A DNA stretch of 38,851 bases from CAZXWK01 sp964644675 (GTDB lineage Bacteria > Actinomycetota > Coriobacteriia > Anaerosomatales > JAAXUF01), in contig CAZXWK010000020.1 of NCBI GenBank assembly GCA_964644675.1, forward strand, positions 1 through 38,851, read 5' to 3'. A model generated the notes under the pieces. The model saw only the letters and a program-made list of their open reading frames with translations. It searched no databases and was not told the DNA's origin. The translations under genes and the position numbers were made by a program. Numbering within the stretch: the stretch's first letter is position 1; each line of letters begins with the position of its first letter. This document shows positions 23,180 to 33,833 of the stretch, piece by piece.

Positions 23180-24532
23180 ATGACCGATGCGCCACATCCC
23201 TGCGAGTCGCGGCCCTGGACGGGGCCGGCGATCCTCCACGTCGACCTCGACGCCTTCTTCGCTGCTGTCGAGCAGCTCGACCACCCCGAATGGCGAGGCA
23301 AGCCGGTGATCGTCGGAGGGGACGCCGACCGCCGCGGCGTCGTCTCGACCTGCAGCTACGAGGCGCGCGTCTTCGGCGTGCGTTCCGCGATGTCGTCGGC
23401 GCGCGCCAAGCAGCTCTGCCCGGACGCCATCTGGGTCCGCGGCAGCTTCGCCCGCTACCGGGAGATGTCAGAGGCGGTGCGCGAGATCTTCTACTCCGAG
23501 ACCCCGCGCGTCCAGCCCGTCTCGATCGACGAGGCCTACCTTGATGTGACGCCCGGCGTCTACACCTCAGAGCACCCCATCGCGATCGCACGGCGGATCC
23601 GTGCGCGCGTCGCCGCGCTCGGCATCACCTGTTCGGTCGGGGCATCAGCGGTCAAGACCGTCGCCAAGATCGCGAGCGACGTCGACAAGCCCGACGGCCT
23701 CACGGTGGTGTGCCCGGGCGAGGAGGCGGCGTTCCTCGCGCCCATGCCCGTCCGCGCGATGCCGGGAGTCGGTCCCAAGACCGCCGAGCGCCTCGTGGCG
23801 CTGGGTCTCACGACGCTGGGCGACGTCGCACAGCTCGACCTCGCGACCGCCACGCAGGTGCTCGGTTCGCACGGGCCGGCGCTGGTGGAGCGCGCGCGAG
23901 GCGCTGACGTGCGCACGGTACACGAGAACGAGGCGGTGAAGTCCGTCTCGAACGAGCGCACGTTCTCCACCGACGTCCGCACCCCCGACGAAGTCGACGG
24001 GGCACTCTCGTCGCTCGCCGCCAAGGTCGGACGCCGCCTGCGCCGCAAGGGACTCGCCGGTCGGGTGGTCACCGTCAAGCTGCGGTTCTCGGACTTCACG
24101 ACCAAGACGGTTCGCCGCACGCTCGCGGCCGCGACCGATGACGAGTCGGCGTTCGGGCCCGTCGCGCGCGAACTCCTTCGCCAGGCGTGGTCGCCCGGCG
24201 TCGGCCTGCGACTCCTCGGCATCGGGCTCTCCGGCTTCGACGACAAGGCGGTCCAGCTCGACCTGCTCGGCGAGGCGGCATTCGCCGACGCGCCCACGTC
24301 GTCCGCTGGCCCCGGCGCCGTCGTCGCACGGGCGCCGGCGCCCAAGGGTGTAGCGTCCAAGCCTGTCGACAGCCGAGAGAAGCTCGTCCGCGGCATGGAC
24401 GCGGTCAAGGAGCGGTTCGGCGACGGCGCCGTGCGCTTTGGCCGCGAGATCAGGACGCTGCCACGCGACACGGGCACGGCGCCGGGGACGATCCGCCCGG
24501 ACGACACCGAGGACGGCTACGGCGACGACTGA
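23180..24532 (+). CDS. dinB: DNA polymerase IV (Y-family)
   Basis: A translesion polymerase of 450 residues. The palm carries HVDLDAFFAAVEQ (catalytic Asp) near residue 21 and SIDEAYLD near 117. Thumb and little-finger domains follow (PGVGPKTAERL helix-hairpin-helix near 195; SNERTFSTD near 255). The C-terminus is extended by about 80 residues, includes VQLDLLGEA resembling a beta-clamp-binding QxxLxLF-like peptide, and ends with a helix seen in other actinobacterial DinB proteins (AVKERFGDGAVRFG). The gene points toward the dnaE2 operon. No LexA box is seen, so its SOS control is unproven. Confidence 0.94.
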   Translation: MTDAPHPCESRPWTGPAILHVDLDAFFAAVEQLDHPEWRGKPVIVGGDADRRGVVSTCSYEARVFGVRSAMSSARAKQLCPDAIWVRGSFARYREMSEAVREIFYSETPRVQPVSIDEAYLDVTPGVYTSEHPIAIARRIRARVAALGITCSVGASAVKTVAKIASDVDKPDGLTVVCPGEEAAFLAPMPVRAMPGVGPKTAERLVALGLTTLGDVAQLDLATATQVLGSHGPALVERARGADVRTVHENEAVKSVSNERTFSTDVRTPDEVDGALSSLAAKVGRRLRRKGLAGRVVTVKLRFSDFTTKTVRRTLAAATDDESAFGPVARELLRQAWSPGVGLRLLGIGLSGFDDKAVQLDLLGEAAFADAPTSSAGPGAVVARAPAPKGVASKPVDSREKLVRGMDAVKERFGDGAVRFGREIRTLPRDTGTAPGTIRPDDTEDGYGDD

Positions 24533-24630
24533 AGCCGCGTCCCCGCTGCGCGAACCACCCGTGCAGCCGCGACGTCATAGGTACGAACGACCCCGCGAAA
24601 GCCCGCGCCGCATCGAAGACCGGAGGACCC

Positions 24631-25113
24631 ATGACCGACCGCCAAGCGTACACGCCCATCGCCCGCCGAGCCGCACTGCTTCTCGCCGTCACGGCGTTCG
24701 CGGTTGTCGTCGCCGGTTGCGGCGCATCCCGCCCGTCGTCCGGCGTTCCCGAAGCCACACCGTCGCCGGTCCCCCCTGCAGAGAACCCCGCGGCCGGCGG
24801 CTCGCGCCTTGCGGCCGGGTTGTACGACCAGCCGGACGGCACCGTTCTCGCGATCGGCACGCTGGCCCACAGCGACCTAGAGGGCGGATTCTGGTACGTC
24901 TCCGGAGGCTCCGCGGCCAACGGCGATGCCGGCACGACCGTCGCGGTCATCGCGAACGGCGACGATCTCGGGACGACCCTCAGGCCGCTCGAGGGTTCGA
25001 CCGTCGAGGTCCGCGGCACGCGGCTCGACGGCGCTTCGATCCGCATGGCAGGACCCGAGGTCCAGGCCTCGTCAGTGACCGCGATCGACGACACCGGCGC
25101 GGCGGCCCAGTAG
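24631..25113 (+). CDS. Small lipoprotein of unknown function
   Basis: A 160-residue protein with a lipoprotein signal peptide: charged start, hydrophobic core LLLAVTAFAVVV and lipobox VAGC at about residue 30. A Pro/Ser/Ala linker of about 30 residues leads to a beta-rich domain of about 95 residues (LAIGTLAHSDLEGGFWYVSGG... VEVRGTRLDGASIRMAGPEV) with the look of an OB-fold. GGAGG lies seven bases before the ATG. It lies between dinB and the convergent dnaE2-like gene, 98 bp after dinB. Nothing links it to repair except position. Confidence 0.7.
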   Translation: MTDRQAYTPIARRAALLLAVTAFAVVVAGCGASRPSSGVPEATPSPVPPAENPAAGGSRLAAGLYDQPDGTVLAIGTLAHSDLEGGFWYVSGGSAANGDAGTTVAVIANGDDLGTTLRPLEGSTVEVRGTRLDGASIRMAGPEVQASSVTAIDDTGAAAQ

Positions 25114-25135
25114 CCCGTCCTCGGCAAGCCGGCAA

Positions 25136-28621
<3,486 letters not shown>

Positions 28622-28627
28622 GGCGCG

Positions 28628-29044
28628 TCAGTCCTGGATGCCGATGAGGAGCCACGTACCGGTGGTCTTGTCGTAGGCGAGGTCGTAGACCCCGCCGCGC
28701 GCCAAAACCCGCCAGAATCGCCGAGACACCCGCTTGCGCGGGTCCCACCACGCGCGCTCGGCCGCCCAGATCTGCACGATGGCGTCGATGCGGTAGACGC
28801 GCTCGCCCCGCGTGAACGACGACGGATACTGCCGCGCAGCGTCCCAGACGACCTCGACCGGTTCCTCGGCGTGCTTCGCCGAGCACGAGCCGTCGCGCCG
28901 GGTCAGGTCCGACGCACGGACGATCCACGGGCTCGCAAGCAGCTCGATGATGACCGGAAGCCGACTGCGCTTGGTCTCGAACAGCTCGACCGGCTGGCCC
29001 GTCTTGCGTGCGTCGTACTGCTTGATGGCGGCGTTTCGGCCCAC
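28628..29044 (-). CDS. DUF6504-like protein, first gene of an SOS operon
   Basis: About 138 residues. The C-terminal 75 residues (EEPVEVVWDAARQYPSSF... RAWWDPRKRVSRRFWRVLARGGVYDLAYD... GTWLLIGIQD) resemble the DUF6504 family, small basic proteins often found near actinobacterial dnaE2. The N-terminal 60 residues are not recognised. Start choice is hard. The frame is open up to a GTG at 29131, but that codon lies inside the -35 element. A clear GAGGAGG then ATG (29087) is out of frame. I use GTG 29044, with TTGGAG nine bases upstream; TTG 29059 is an alternative. The stop is 6 bp before dnaE2. Likely accessory to translesion synthesis, by inference only. Confidence 0.65.
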   Translation of the reverse strand: MGRNAAIKQYDARKTGQPVELFETKRSRLPVIIELLASPWIVRASDLTRRDGSCSAKHAEEPVEVVWDAARQYPSSFTRGERVYRIDAIVQIWAAERAWWDPRKRVSRRFWRVLARGGVYDLAYDKTTGTWLLIGIQD

Positions 29045-29104
29045 GGCGGACAGCTCCAAGAAGGTCTCGATATCCTTCGCCGAGCATGTCCTCGGCGCCT
29101 CCTC

Positions 29105-29133
29105 AGTATACGAACATATGTTCGATACCACAA
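29105..29133 (-). promoter_or_regulatory. SOS promoter of the DUF6504-dnaE2 operon
   Basis: On the minus strand TTGTGG (29133-29128), a 17-bp spacer and TATACT (29110-29105). The LexA box fills the spacer up to the first base of the -10, so bound repressor would block RNA polymerase. Confidence 0.8.
29111..29124. promoter_or_regulatory. LexA box
   Basis: CGAACATATGTTCG, a perfect 14-bp palindrome of the Gram-positive/actinobacterial consensus CGAAC-N4-GTTCG. It is the only such site seen in the window. Confidence 0.9.
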
Positions 29134-29222
29134 GGCGAGAGTGTAGACGGAGGGTCTGTCACGGAGTCTGGGACGCACCGCTACGGGCGCGCATGGACGC
29201 TACGCTGACGTGCGCAGACGCT

Positions 29223-29870
29223 CTAGAGGGCGACGGTCACCAGCGCCGCGACCTCGCGTGCGATCGCGGTTCGAAGCGTCCCCACCTGCACCGTGACCGG
29301 CCCGTCGAACGGAGCGCGCTCGACGATCTCGACGGCCGCACCGGGACGCAGTCCGAGCGAACCTAGGTAGCGCAGTATCCTGTCGTCATTCTCGGCGACG
29401 CGAAGCACTTCGGCAGAGACGCCCACCGGTACGTCACAGAGCGGCTGGCCGGCCACAGGTTGGAGGATGGACCCGTCCCGCGAAGGGATCGGGTGCCCGT
29501 GAGGGCAGTTCGCCGGATTGTCGAGGAAGGTCTCGAGCGCCTCGAGGACCTTGGGAGAAAGCGCGTGCTCCAGCACCGACGCTTCCTCGTGGGCCTCGTT
29601 CCAATCCAGGCCGAGCGTGTTGACGAGAAACGTCTCGGCCACACGGTGCCGACGGACGATGTCGATGGCGGCGGCCCGGCCCTCGTCGGTCAGCAGGACG
29701 CTCGTGCCGCTGCGCGTCACCAGCCCTCGCGACTCGAGGCGCCGAAGGGTAGCGGTCACCGTGGGACCCGAAACGCCGACCGCCTCGGCGATGTGCGTGG
29801 GCCTCACGGGTCCGTCTTCGGAGATCCTGTAGATGGCCTCGAGATAGGCCTCGAGTGTCGCAGTCGGCAT
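29223..29870 (-). CDS. DtxR/MntR-family metal-dependent repressor
   Basis: A 215-residue regulator in three parts. A winged helix-turn-helix covers about 1-65 (THIAEAVGVSGPTVTATLRRLESRGLV). A dimerisation and metal-binding domain covers about 66-140, with HRVAETFLVNTLGLDWNEAHEEASVLEHALS supplying typical His/Glu ligands and NCPHGHPIP supplying Cys/His. A C-terminal FeoA/SH3-like domain covers about 145-215. The family represses metal uptake when Fe(II) or Mn(II) is bound; which metal cannot be told here. AGGAGG eight bases before the ATG fixes the start. A short palindrome 44 bp upstream may be an autoregulatory site. Confidence 0.88.
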   Translation of the reverse strand: MPTATLEAYLEAIYRISEDGPVRPTHIAEAVGVSGPTVTATLRRLESRGLVTRSGTSVLLTDEGRAAAIDIVRRHRVAETFLVNTLGLDWNEAHEEASVLEHALSPKVLEALETFLDNPANCPHGHPIPSRDGSILQPVAGQPLCDVPVGVSAEVLRVAENDDRILRYLGSLGLRPGAAVEIVERAPFDGPVTVQVGTLRTAIAREVAALVTVAL

Positions 29871-29913
29871 GCGCTCGATCCTCCTGGCGCCGGGCGTCGG
29901 GACACGCCCTGTT

Positions 29914-29928
29914 AGCACAGTCTAGGCT
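29914..29928. promoter_or_regulatory. Possible operator of the DtxR/MntR gene
   Basis: AGCACAGTCTAGGCT, symmetric as AGC-N2-AG-N-CT-N2-GCT, 44 bp upstream of the start codon. It only partly matches the DtxR consensus TTAGGTTAGSCTAACCTAA. Confidence 0.3.
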
Positions 29929-30056
29929 CTTGAGGTGGACAGGGCAAACCCCTAGGAAACCCCCGATTCGGCGTCGGGTGAATCGAAAGACCGCTTATCC
30001 GCATATCTCGGCTTCGAGTCCGCTCAGCCCACATTCATGACCTCTCATCGCAAATG

Positions 30057-30068
30057 CGAGAATTCTCG
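30057..30068. repeat. Palindrome upstream of the orphan RNA promoter
   Basis: CGAGAATTCTCG, a perfect 12-bp palindrome ending 10 bp before the -35 box. It partly overlaps a second imperfect inverted repeat TCGCA-AA-TGCGA (30048-30059). It could be a regulator site. Confidence 0.4.
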
Positions 30069-30078
30069 GATTTCCCCG

Positions 30079-30107
30079 TTGACACCGCCCGAAGGCGTGG
30101 GTAAAGT
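30079..30107 (+). promoter_or_regulatory. Consensus promoter for the orphan RNA
   Basis: TTGACA (30079-30084), a 17-bp spacer and TAAAGT (30102-30107). Predicted transcription start is 30113-30115, exactly where the RNA's closing helix begins. Confidence 0.85.
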
Positions 30108-30113
30108 CTGTCT

Positions 30114-30289
30114 TGTCCCGAGAGGTCGGACGCAGCGGAACTCCGAAAGACGGCGTACCAGTAGCTGCCGGAGAGGGCACCGAGGAACGCGACAAGCCGT
30201 GAGGTGGGTCGCAGGAACCGGAGCCGCGAAGGTAAGAAATGGGAAGCCGGTGCGGTAGGAGAATCCCGCGGGCGAGGTCTCTCGGGACA
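30114..30289 (+). ncRNA. Candidate 6S-like small RNA
   Basis: No protein reading is convincing here. The segment starts at the predicted transcription start and its ends pair over 11 bp (TGTCCCGAGAG with CTCTCGGGACA). Inside, hand folding gives a rod: GCGG/CCGC, CTCC/GGAG, CGTACC/GGTGCG with one wobble, then a large open bubble (16 nt against 23 nt), then GGC-A-CCG/CGG-A-GCC, a symmetric internal loop with AGGAAC on both sides, and an apical GCGAC/GTCGC hairpin. A 176-nt rod with closing stem, central bubble and apical stem is the 6S RNA plan, which binds housekeeping RNA polymerase. The flanking genes are on the other strand, so it is not a leader. Identity as 6S is inference. Confidence 0.6.
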
Positions 30290-30300
30290 CTTCTATTTCC

Positions 30301-30314
30301 GGCTCCTTCGAGCC
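30301..30314 (+). terminator. Short hairpin after the orphan RNA
   Basis: GGCTC-CTTC-GAGCC, a 5-bp stem with a tetraloop, 12 bp after the closing helix and before a C-rich stretch. It is weak as an intrinsic terminator. Confidence 0.4.
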
Positions 30315-30359
30315 GCTCCCCCGTCGCCAGACCGGTCACTCGATCGCAGTCCGACGCCC

Positions 30360-30725
30360 CTACGGGCGGTACACGAGCTTGGCGATCGGCGACTCCCATA
30401 CCGCCACTTCCTTGACGCTCACCCGCGCGTCCACCACCCTCTCGAGGCGCTCGTAGACCACGCGCGCCAGGTTCTCGGCGGTCGGCGTCAGCTCGTCGAA
30501 CGGAGCGACCTCGTTGAGGTACGCGTGGTCGTAGTCGGCGAGCACGCCGTTCAGGTCGTCCTTGAGCGACTTGAAGTCGTAGACGATGCCGATGTCGTCG
30601 AGTTCCTCGCCGCACACGGTGACCTCGACGTCCCACGTGTGCCCGTGGAGCAAACGGCACTCACCCGGATAGCCGCGCAGGGCGTGCGCCGCGTCGAAGT
30701 GGGACTTCACCGTCAACTCGTACAT
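30360..30725 (-). CDS. queD: 6-carboxy-5,6,7,8-tetrahydropterin synthase
   Basis: QueD makes carboxytetrahydropterin on the route to preQ0 and queuosine. The 121-residue T-fold protein has zinc ligands H14 (FDAAHAL) and H27/H29 (HGHTW), with the catalytic Cys at 23 (GECRLLHGH). VYDFKSLKDDLNGVL and the DHAYLNE and PTAENLA segments are typical. The QueD-type C-x3-H-x-H spacing favours it over eukaryotic-type PTPS. AGGGAGG lies seven bases before the ATG. It is the last gene of the nine-gene iscR-like operon, 11 bp after the RNase H gene. Its partners queC and queE are not in this window. Confidence 0.9.
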   Translation of the reverse strand: MYELTVKSHFDAAHALRGYPGECRLLHGHTWDVEVTVCGEELDDIGIVYDFKSLKDDLNGVLADYDHAYLNEVAPFDELTPTAENLARVVYERLERVVDARVSVKEVAVWESPIAKLVYRP

Positions 30726-30736
30726 GGCGCGCCTCC

Positions 30737-31192
30737 CTAGAAGAGCGAAGCCTGCGACGAGCCGCCAGGCCCGCAGGCGAAGTCGCCTACGTCCGCGCGC
30801 GCGTCCATGGCCTCGTTCGCCATCGCGTCGGCCTCGGCGTTCTGCTCCCGACGAACGTGCACCACCGAGAAGCGCCGAAAGCCCCTGAGCAGCTGCATCG
30901 CCCGCACGAACAGCGGCTTCAGCCCCTCGTTCTTCACGCGGTACTGCCCGTTGACCTGCTTCACCAGCAGCTCGCTGTCCGCGTACACCGTCACTTCGGG
31001 ATACCCGAGGGCTGCGACGTTCTCCAAGCCCCAGATCAGCGCTTCGTACTCGGCGACGTTGTTGGTCTGGGAGCCCAGGAACCGTCCGCCGCGGCAGACG
31101 GTGGCGCCATCCACCTCGATGACGAACCCAGCGCCGGCCGGGCCGGGATTGCCTCGCGAACCACCGTCCGTGCGCAGGACGGCCGCGCTCAC
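30737..31192 (-). CDS. RNase HI-family protein
   Basis: A 151-residue RNase H fold of the short, actinobacterial/RnhA-like type. The catalytic carboxylates are all present: D9 (RTDGGSRGNPG), E48 (NNVAEYEAL), D72 (YADSELLVKQ) and D122 (NAEADAMAN). It should cleave the RNA strand of RNA-DNA hybrids. The basic handle of E. coli RnhA is absent, as in many bacterial RNase HI paralogues. The GTG start at 31192 overlaps the TGA of the upstream zinc ribbon gene (GTGA). The C-terminal 25 residues (ADVGDFACGPGGSSQASLF) are family-poor. Confidence 0.88.
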   Translation of the reverse strand: MSAAVLRTDGGSRGNPGPAGAGFVIEVDGATVCRGGRFLGSQTNNVAEYEALIWGLENVAALGYPEVTVYADSELLVKQVNGQYRVKNEGLKPLFVRAMQLLRGFRRFSVVHVRREQNAEADAMANEAMDARADVGDFACGPGGSSQASLF

Positions 31193-31905
31193 GCGCTCTC
31201 CACGCGAACGACGATCAAGCGCCGGCACTGCGGGCACACGCCGACGTCTTCGCCGGCCTCGAGCTCGCCGATCCGCTCAGCCGGCAGGGTCATCCGGCAC
31301 GCCGAGCACGTCGTACCCTCGAGCCGGCCGACGCCCATGCCGCCCTTCGATGCGCGAGCGGCCTCGTAGCGCTCGACGAGAGCAGGCGAGATCGATGCCG
31401 ACACGACCTCGCGCTTCTGCTCGCACTCCGAGATCTCCCGCTGCAGGGCCCCGCCGACCACCTTGAAGCGCTCGACGGACGCGCTCTCCTTCTCGGCGAG
31501 CTGCTCGAGGGCCGTGTCGATCGTGACCTCTTGGGCCTTGGCCTTCTCGATACGCTCCATGAGCTGCAAGGACTCCATCTCGACCTTGTCGCGACGGCGC
31601 CTCAGCCCATCCATCTCGCGCGTGATCGACGTGACTTGCCGATGGTCGGTCGTCTGCATGACCTTGGCCTGCTCGGCGTCGATCTTCTCGGACAGCATCG
31701 AGATCTCGTCCTGGTGAGCCTTGAGGTCGGCGGTGAGCTTGCCGACCAGCACCTCCGCCTTGCGGCGCAGCTCGGTGACGTCGCGTTGCTTCGCGCGCAC
31801 CTCGAGGATGGCGCGCTTCTCGGGGAGCTCCTCCAGGCGCTTCTTGGCGCGGAGTATCTCCAGGTCCAGCGCTTGTAGCTCGAGCAACGCGGCCGAGTCG
31901 GTCAT
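31189..31905 (-). CDS. Coiled-coil protein with C-terminal zinc ribbon (DUF164/C4-type family)
   Basis: A 238-residue protein with a long antiparallel coiled coil (about 5-180) rich in Glu, Lys and Arg. It ends in a four-Cys ribbon: TTCSACRMTLP followed by VGVCPQCRRLI. This layout is that of the CT398/DUF164-type zinc ribbon proteins, which are commonly next to nif3-like and RNase H genes, as here. Structural work on CT398 in Chlamydia links the family to sigma-54 or secretion partners, but a general role is not established. Start ATG at 31905 with AGAGGAGAC upstream, 12 bp after the nif3-like stop. Confidence 0.85.
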   Translation of the reverse strand: MTDSAALLELQALDLEILRAKKRLEELPEKRAILEVRAKQRDVTELRRKAEVLVGKLTADLKAHQDEISMLSEKIDAEQAKVMQTTDHRQVTSITREMDGLRRRRDKVEMESLQLMERIEKAKAQEVTIDTALEQLAEKESASVERFKVVGGALQREISECEQKREVVSASISPALVERYEAARASKGGMGVGRLEGTTCSACRMTLPAERIGELEAGEDVGVCPQCRRLIVVRVESA

Positions 31906-31917
31906 GCCTTGTCTCCT

Positions 31918-33015
31918 CTAGGTGGCCCACCAGCCGCGTGCGGCCGGAAGTTCGTGCACGAGTGTCGCGTCCAAGCCGGGCGTCGCCCGAACCGCAGAGC
32001 CGAGCAGCCCCACGAGCGGCCACTCCGTCACGTCGTGTCCCAGCTCGACGATACAGAGCCCGTTCTCGACGGCGTCCAGGGCGTCATGATACCGCACCTC
32101 TCCCGCGACGAGCGCGGTCGCACCGGTCGATAGGGCATCGCCGACGAGCGAGCCGGCCGATCCGGTGGCCGTCACGGCGAGGTCGACGCGCGCCTCGGGG
32201 TCGCCCCACACGCGCGGATTGGTCCCGAACTCCGTCGCCGCCCGCTCGACCAGGTCGCGGAGGCGCACCCCGCCCGCGTCGCACAGCATGCCCATCCGGG
32301 CCGCGGAACGCGCGATCTCGACGTCCGCCGCCACGACGAGCGGCTCCTCGTAGGGGTGCGCGCCGCGCGCAGCGCCGATCACGCCTCTGACCCGCGTGCG
32401 CGGAGAGACCATCTCGAGCCGCACCTCCCCCGTCTCGGTGGGCGAACCGCCTCCGACGACGGGATGCGCGCCAGCCCGCGGCGTGAACGCCCCGACGCCT
32501 TCCGGCGATGTGAAGCGGCAGCCCTCGTAGTCGCCGATGCGACCGGCGCCCGCACCGGCCATCGCGTCGGCGACGCGCGCCGCCGATTCGGCCGGCACGA
32601 ACACCGTGACGAGCGACATCGGCATGGCCGAGCGCTCCACCGGCCGCTTGGCAGTGAGTCCCAGCCGCTCCGGCAGCAGCGTCCCCGCCGCCGGCGCGCG
32701 ATCGAGGTTGGTGTGCGCGTTGACGAGCGCCACGCCCGCGTCCATCGCCGAGAAGACCACACCCGCCGCTCCCCTCCCGGGCGTCAGCCACTGCGGCGGC
32801 TTCAGGAATGCGGGATGGTGCGTGACGAGCACGTTGGCGCCTCGCTCCACGCAGGCCGCGATCGCCGCGCGCGTCGGGTCGAGCGCGAGCACGACGCCGG
32901 TGACCTCGCGCTCGGGGTCGCCGGCGAGCAGCCCCACGCGGTCCCAGTCCTCTGCCCACTCGGTCGGGAACTCGCGGGCCACGGCCCGTTCGATGTCGCC
33001 CACCCGTACGCTCAT
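31918..33015 (-). CDS. Nif3-like dinuclear metal centre protein
   Basis: A 365-residue member of the NIF3/YbgI/YqfO family. The N-terminal part has VLALDPTRAAIAACVERGANVLVTHHPAFL, with the His pair that holds the two metals, and ALVNAHTNLDRAP, which supplies further His and Asp. The C-terminal part closes the site with LGHDVTEWP. The centre is a PII-like inserted domain (about 130-230), as in the longer YqfO type. Some members hydrolyse GTP cyclohydrolase-type substrates in databases, but the true activity is unsettled. The ATG overlaps the upstream phosphatase stop (ATGA). Confidence 0.88.
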   Translation of the reverse strand: MSVRVGDIERAVAREFPTEWAEDWDRVGLLAGDPEREVTGVVLALDPTRAAIAACVERGANVLVTHHPAFLKPPQWLTPGRGAAGVVFSAMDAGVALVNAHTNLDRAPAAGTLLPERLGLTAKRPVERSAMPMSLVTVFVPAESAARVADAMAGAGAGRIGDYEGCRFTSPEGVGAFTPRAGAHPVVGGGSPTETGEVRLEMVSPRTRVRGVIGAARGAHPYEEPLVVAADVEIARSAARMGMLCDAGGVRLRDLVERAATEFGTNPRVWGDPEARVDLAVTATGSAGSLVGDALSTGATALVAGEVRYHDALDAVENGLCIVELGHDVTEWPLVGLLGSAVRATPGLDATLVHELPAARGWWAT

Positions 33016-33833
33016 AGCGCGATCGACCTCCATCCACCCTCACCGTCCGGGAAACGGACCTGCGCGTACCCGATGTCGCGCAGCACGTCGTAGGCGCCTT
33101 CGATCCCGTAGCCGACCTCGCCGGGATCGTGCGCGTCGGAGCCCACCGTCACGCCCACTCCCTCGGCGAAGAAGGCGCGCAGGAGCTGCTCGCCCGGATA
33201 CAACTCCCCCACCGGCTTGCGCAGTCCCGCCGTGGACACCTCGACGAGCACGCCCGCGTCCGCTGCGACCTTTGCGGCCCTCGCGAAGAGGTCAGCGGGG
33301 TCGTAGGAGGGGAAGTGCCCGAACTTCTTGGGCAGGTCCGGGTGGGCCATCACGTCGAACAGCCCGCTCACCGCGGCATCGCACCACACCGAGAAGTACT
33401 CGCGCCACACCGCGTCGACGTCGCGCCGATCCCACTCGTCGATGGCGTGCGGATCGTCGAAGGCCCAGTCGCCCAGGAAGTGGACGCTCCCCAGCACGAA
33501 GCGCACGCCGTCGGCGCGGTCTCTCGCCTCGCCAAGCGCGGCTCGGGTCTGATCCTCGCGGCCCGGCAGATAGTCCGCTTCGATACCGGTCACCAGCTCG
33601 ATCTCGGGATAGCGCTCGCGGGCGAGGTCCACTTCGACGAGGTAGGACTCCAGGTCGCACGCGGGCATCGACAGGTGCCGGTGCGGGTCGAGCTCGTCGG
33701 GCAGCGCGAGATGCTCGGTGATCGCCATGCCGTACAGGCCACGTTCGACCCCGGCGCGGACGTACTCGTCGACGGTGCCCACCGCGTGACCGCACCGCTC
33801 GGTGTGGATGTGGCAGTCGATCAGCTCGCGCAT
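33012..33833 (-). CDS. PHP-family phosphatase, histidinol-phosphatase HisK-like
   Basis: A 273-residue PHP-fold phosphoesterase beginning MRELIDCHIHTERCGHAVGTVDEYVRAG. Metal ligands of the family are visible: HIH, TEH, GIEADY, LGSVHFL, VMAHPDLPKKFG and GSDAHDPGEVG. That is the HisK arrangement (histidinol phosphate to histidinol), but PHP proteins also act on other phosphates, and no other his gene is present. The gene starts 13 bp inside mnmA's end, with GGAGGGG in the mnmA tail as its ribosome binding site. Confidence 0.85.
   Translation of the reverse strand: MRELIDCHIHTERCGHAVGTVDEYVRAGVERGLYGMAITEHLALPDELDPHRHLSMPACDLESYLVEVDLARERYPEIELVTGIEADYLPGREDQTRAALGEARDRADGVRFVLGSVHFLGDWAFDDPHAIDEWDRRDVDAVWREYFSVWCDAAVSGLFDVMAHPDLPKKFGHFPSYDPADLFARAAKVAADAGVLVEVSTAGLRKPVGELYPGEQLLRAFFAEGVGVTVGSDAHDPGEVGYGIEGAYDVLRDIGYAQVRFPDGEGGWRSIAL

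Noticed and set aside
30114..30289. Cobalamin, glycine or other metabolite riboswitch
   Set aside because: Short resemblances (such as GGGAAGCCGGTG) do not extend to the conserved cores, and no plus-strand gene lies downstream.
30204..30740. 178-codon plus-strand frame over the RNA and queD
   Set aside because: It runs antisense through queD and has no recognisable product.
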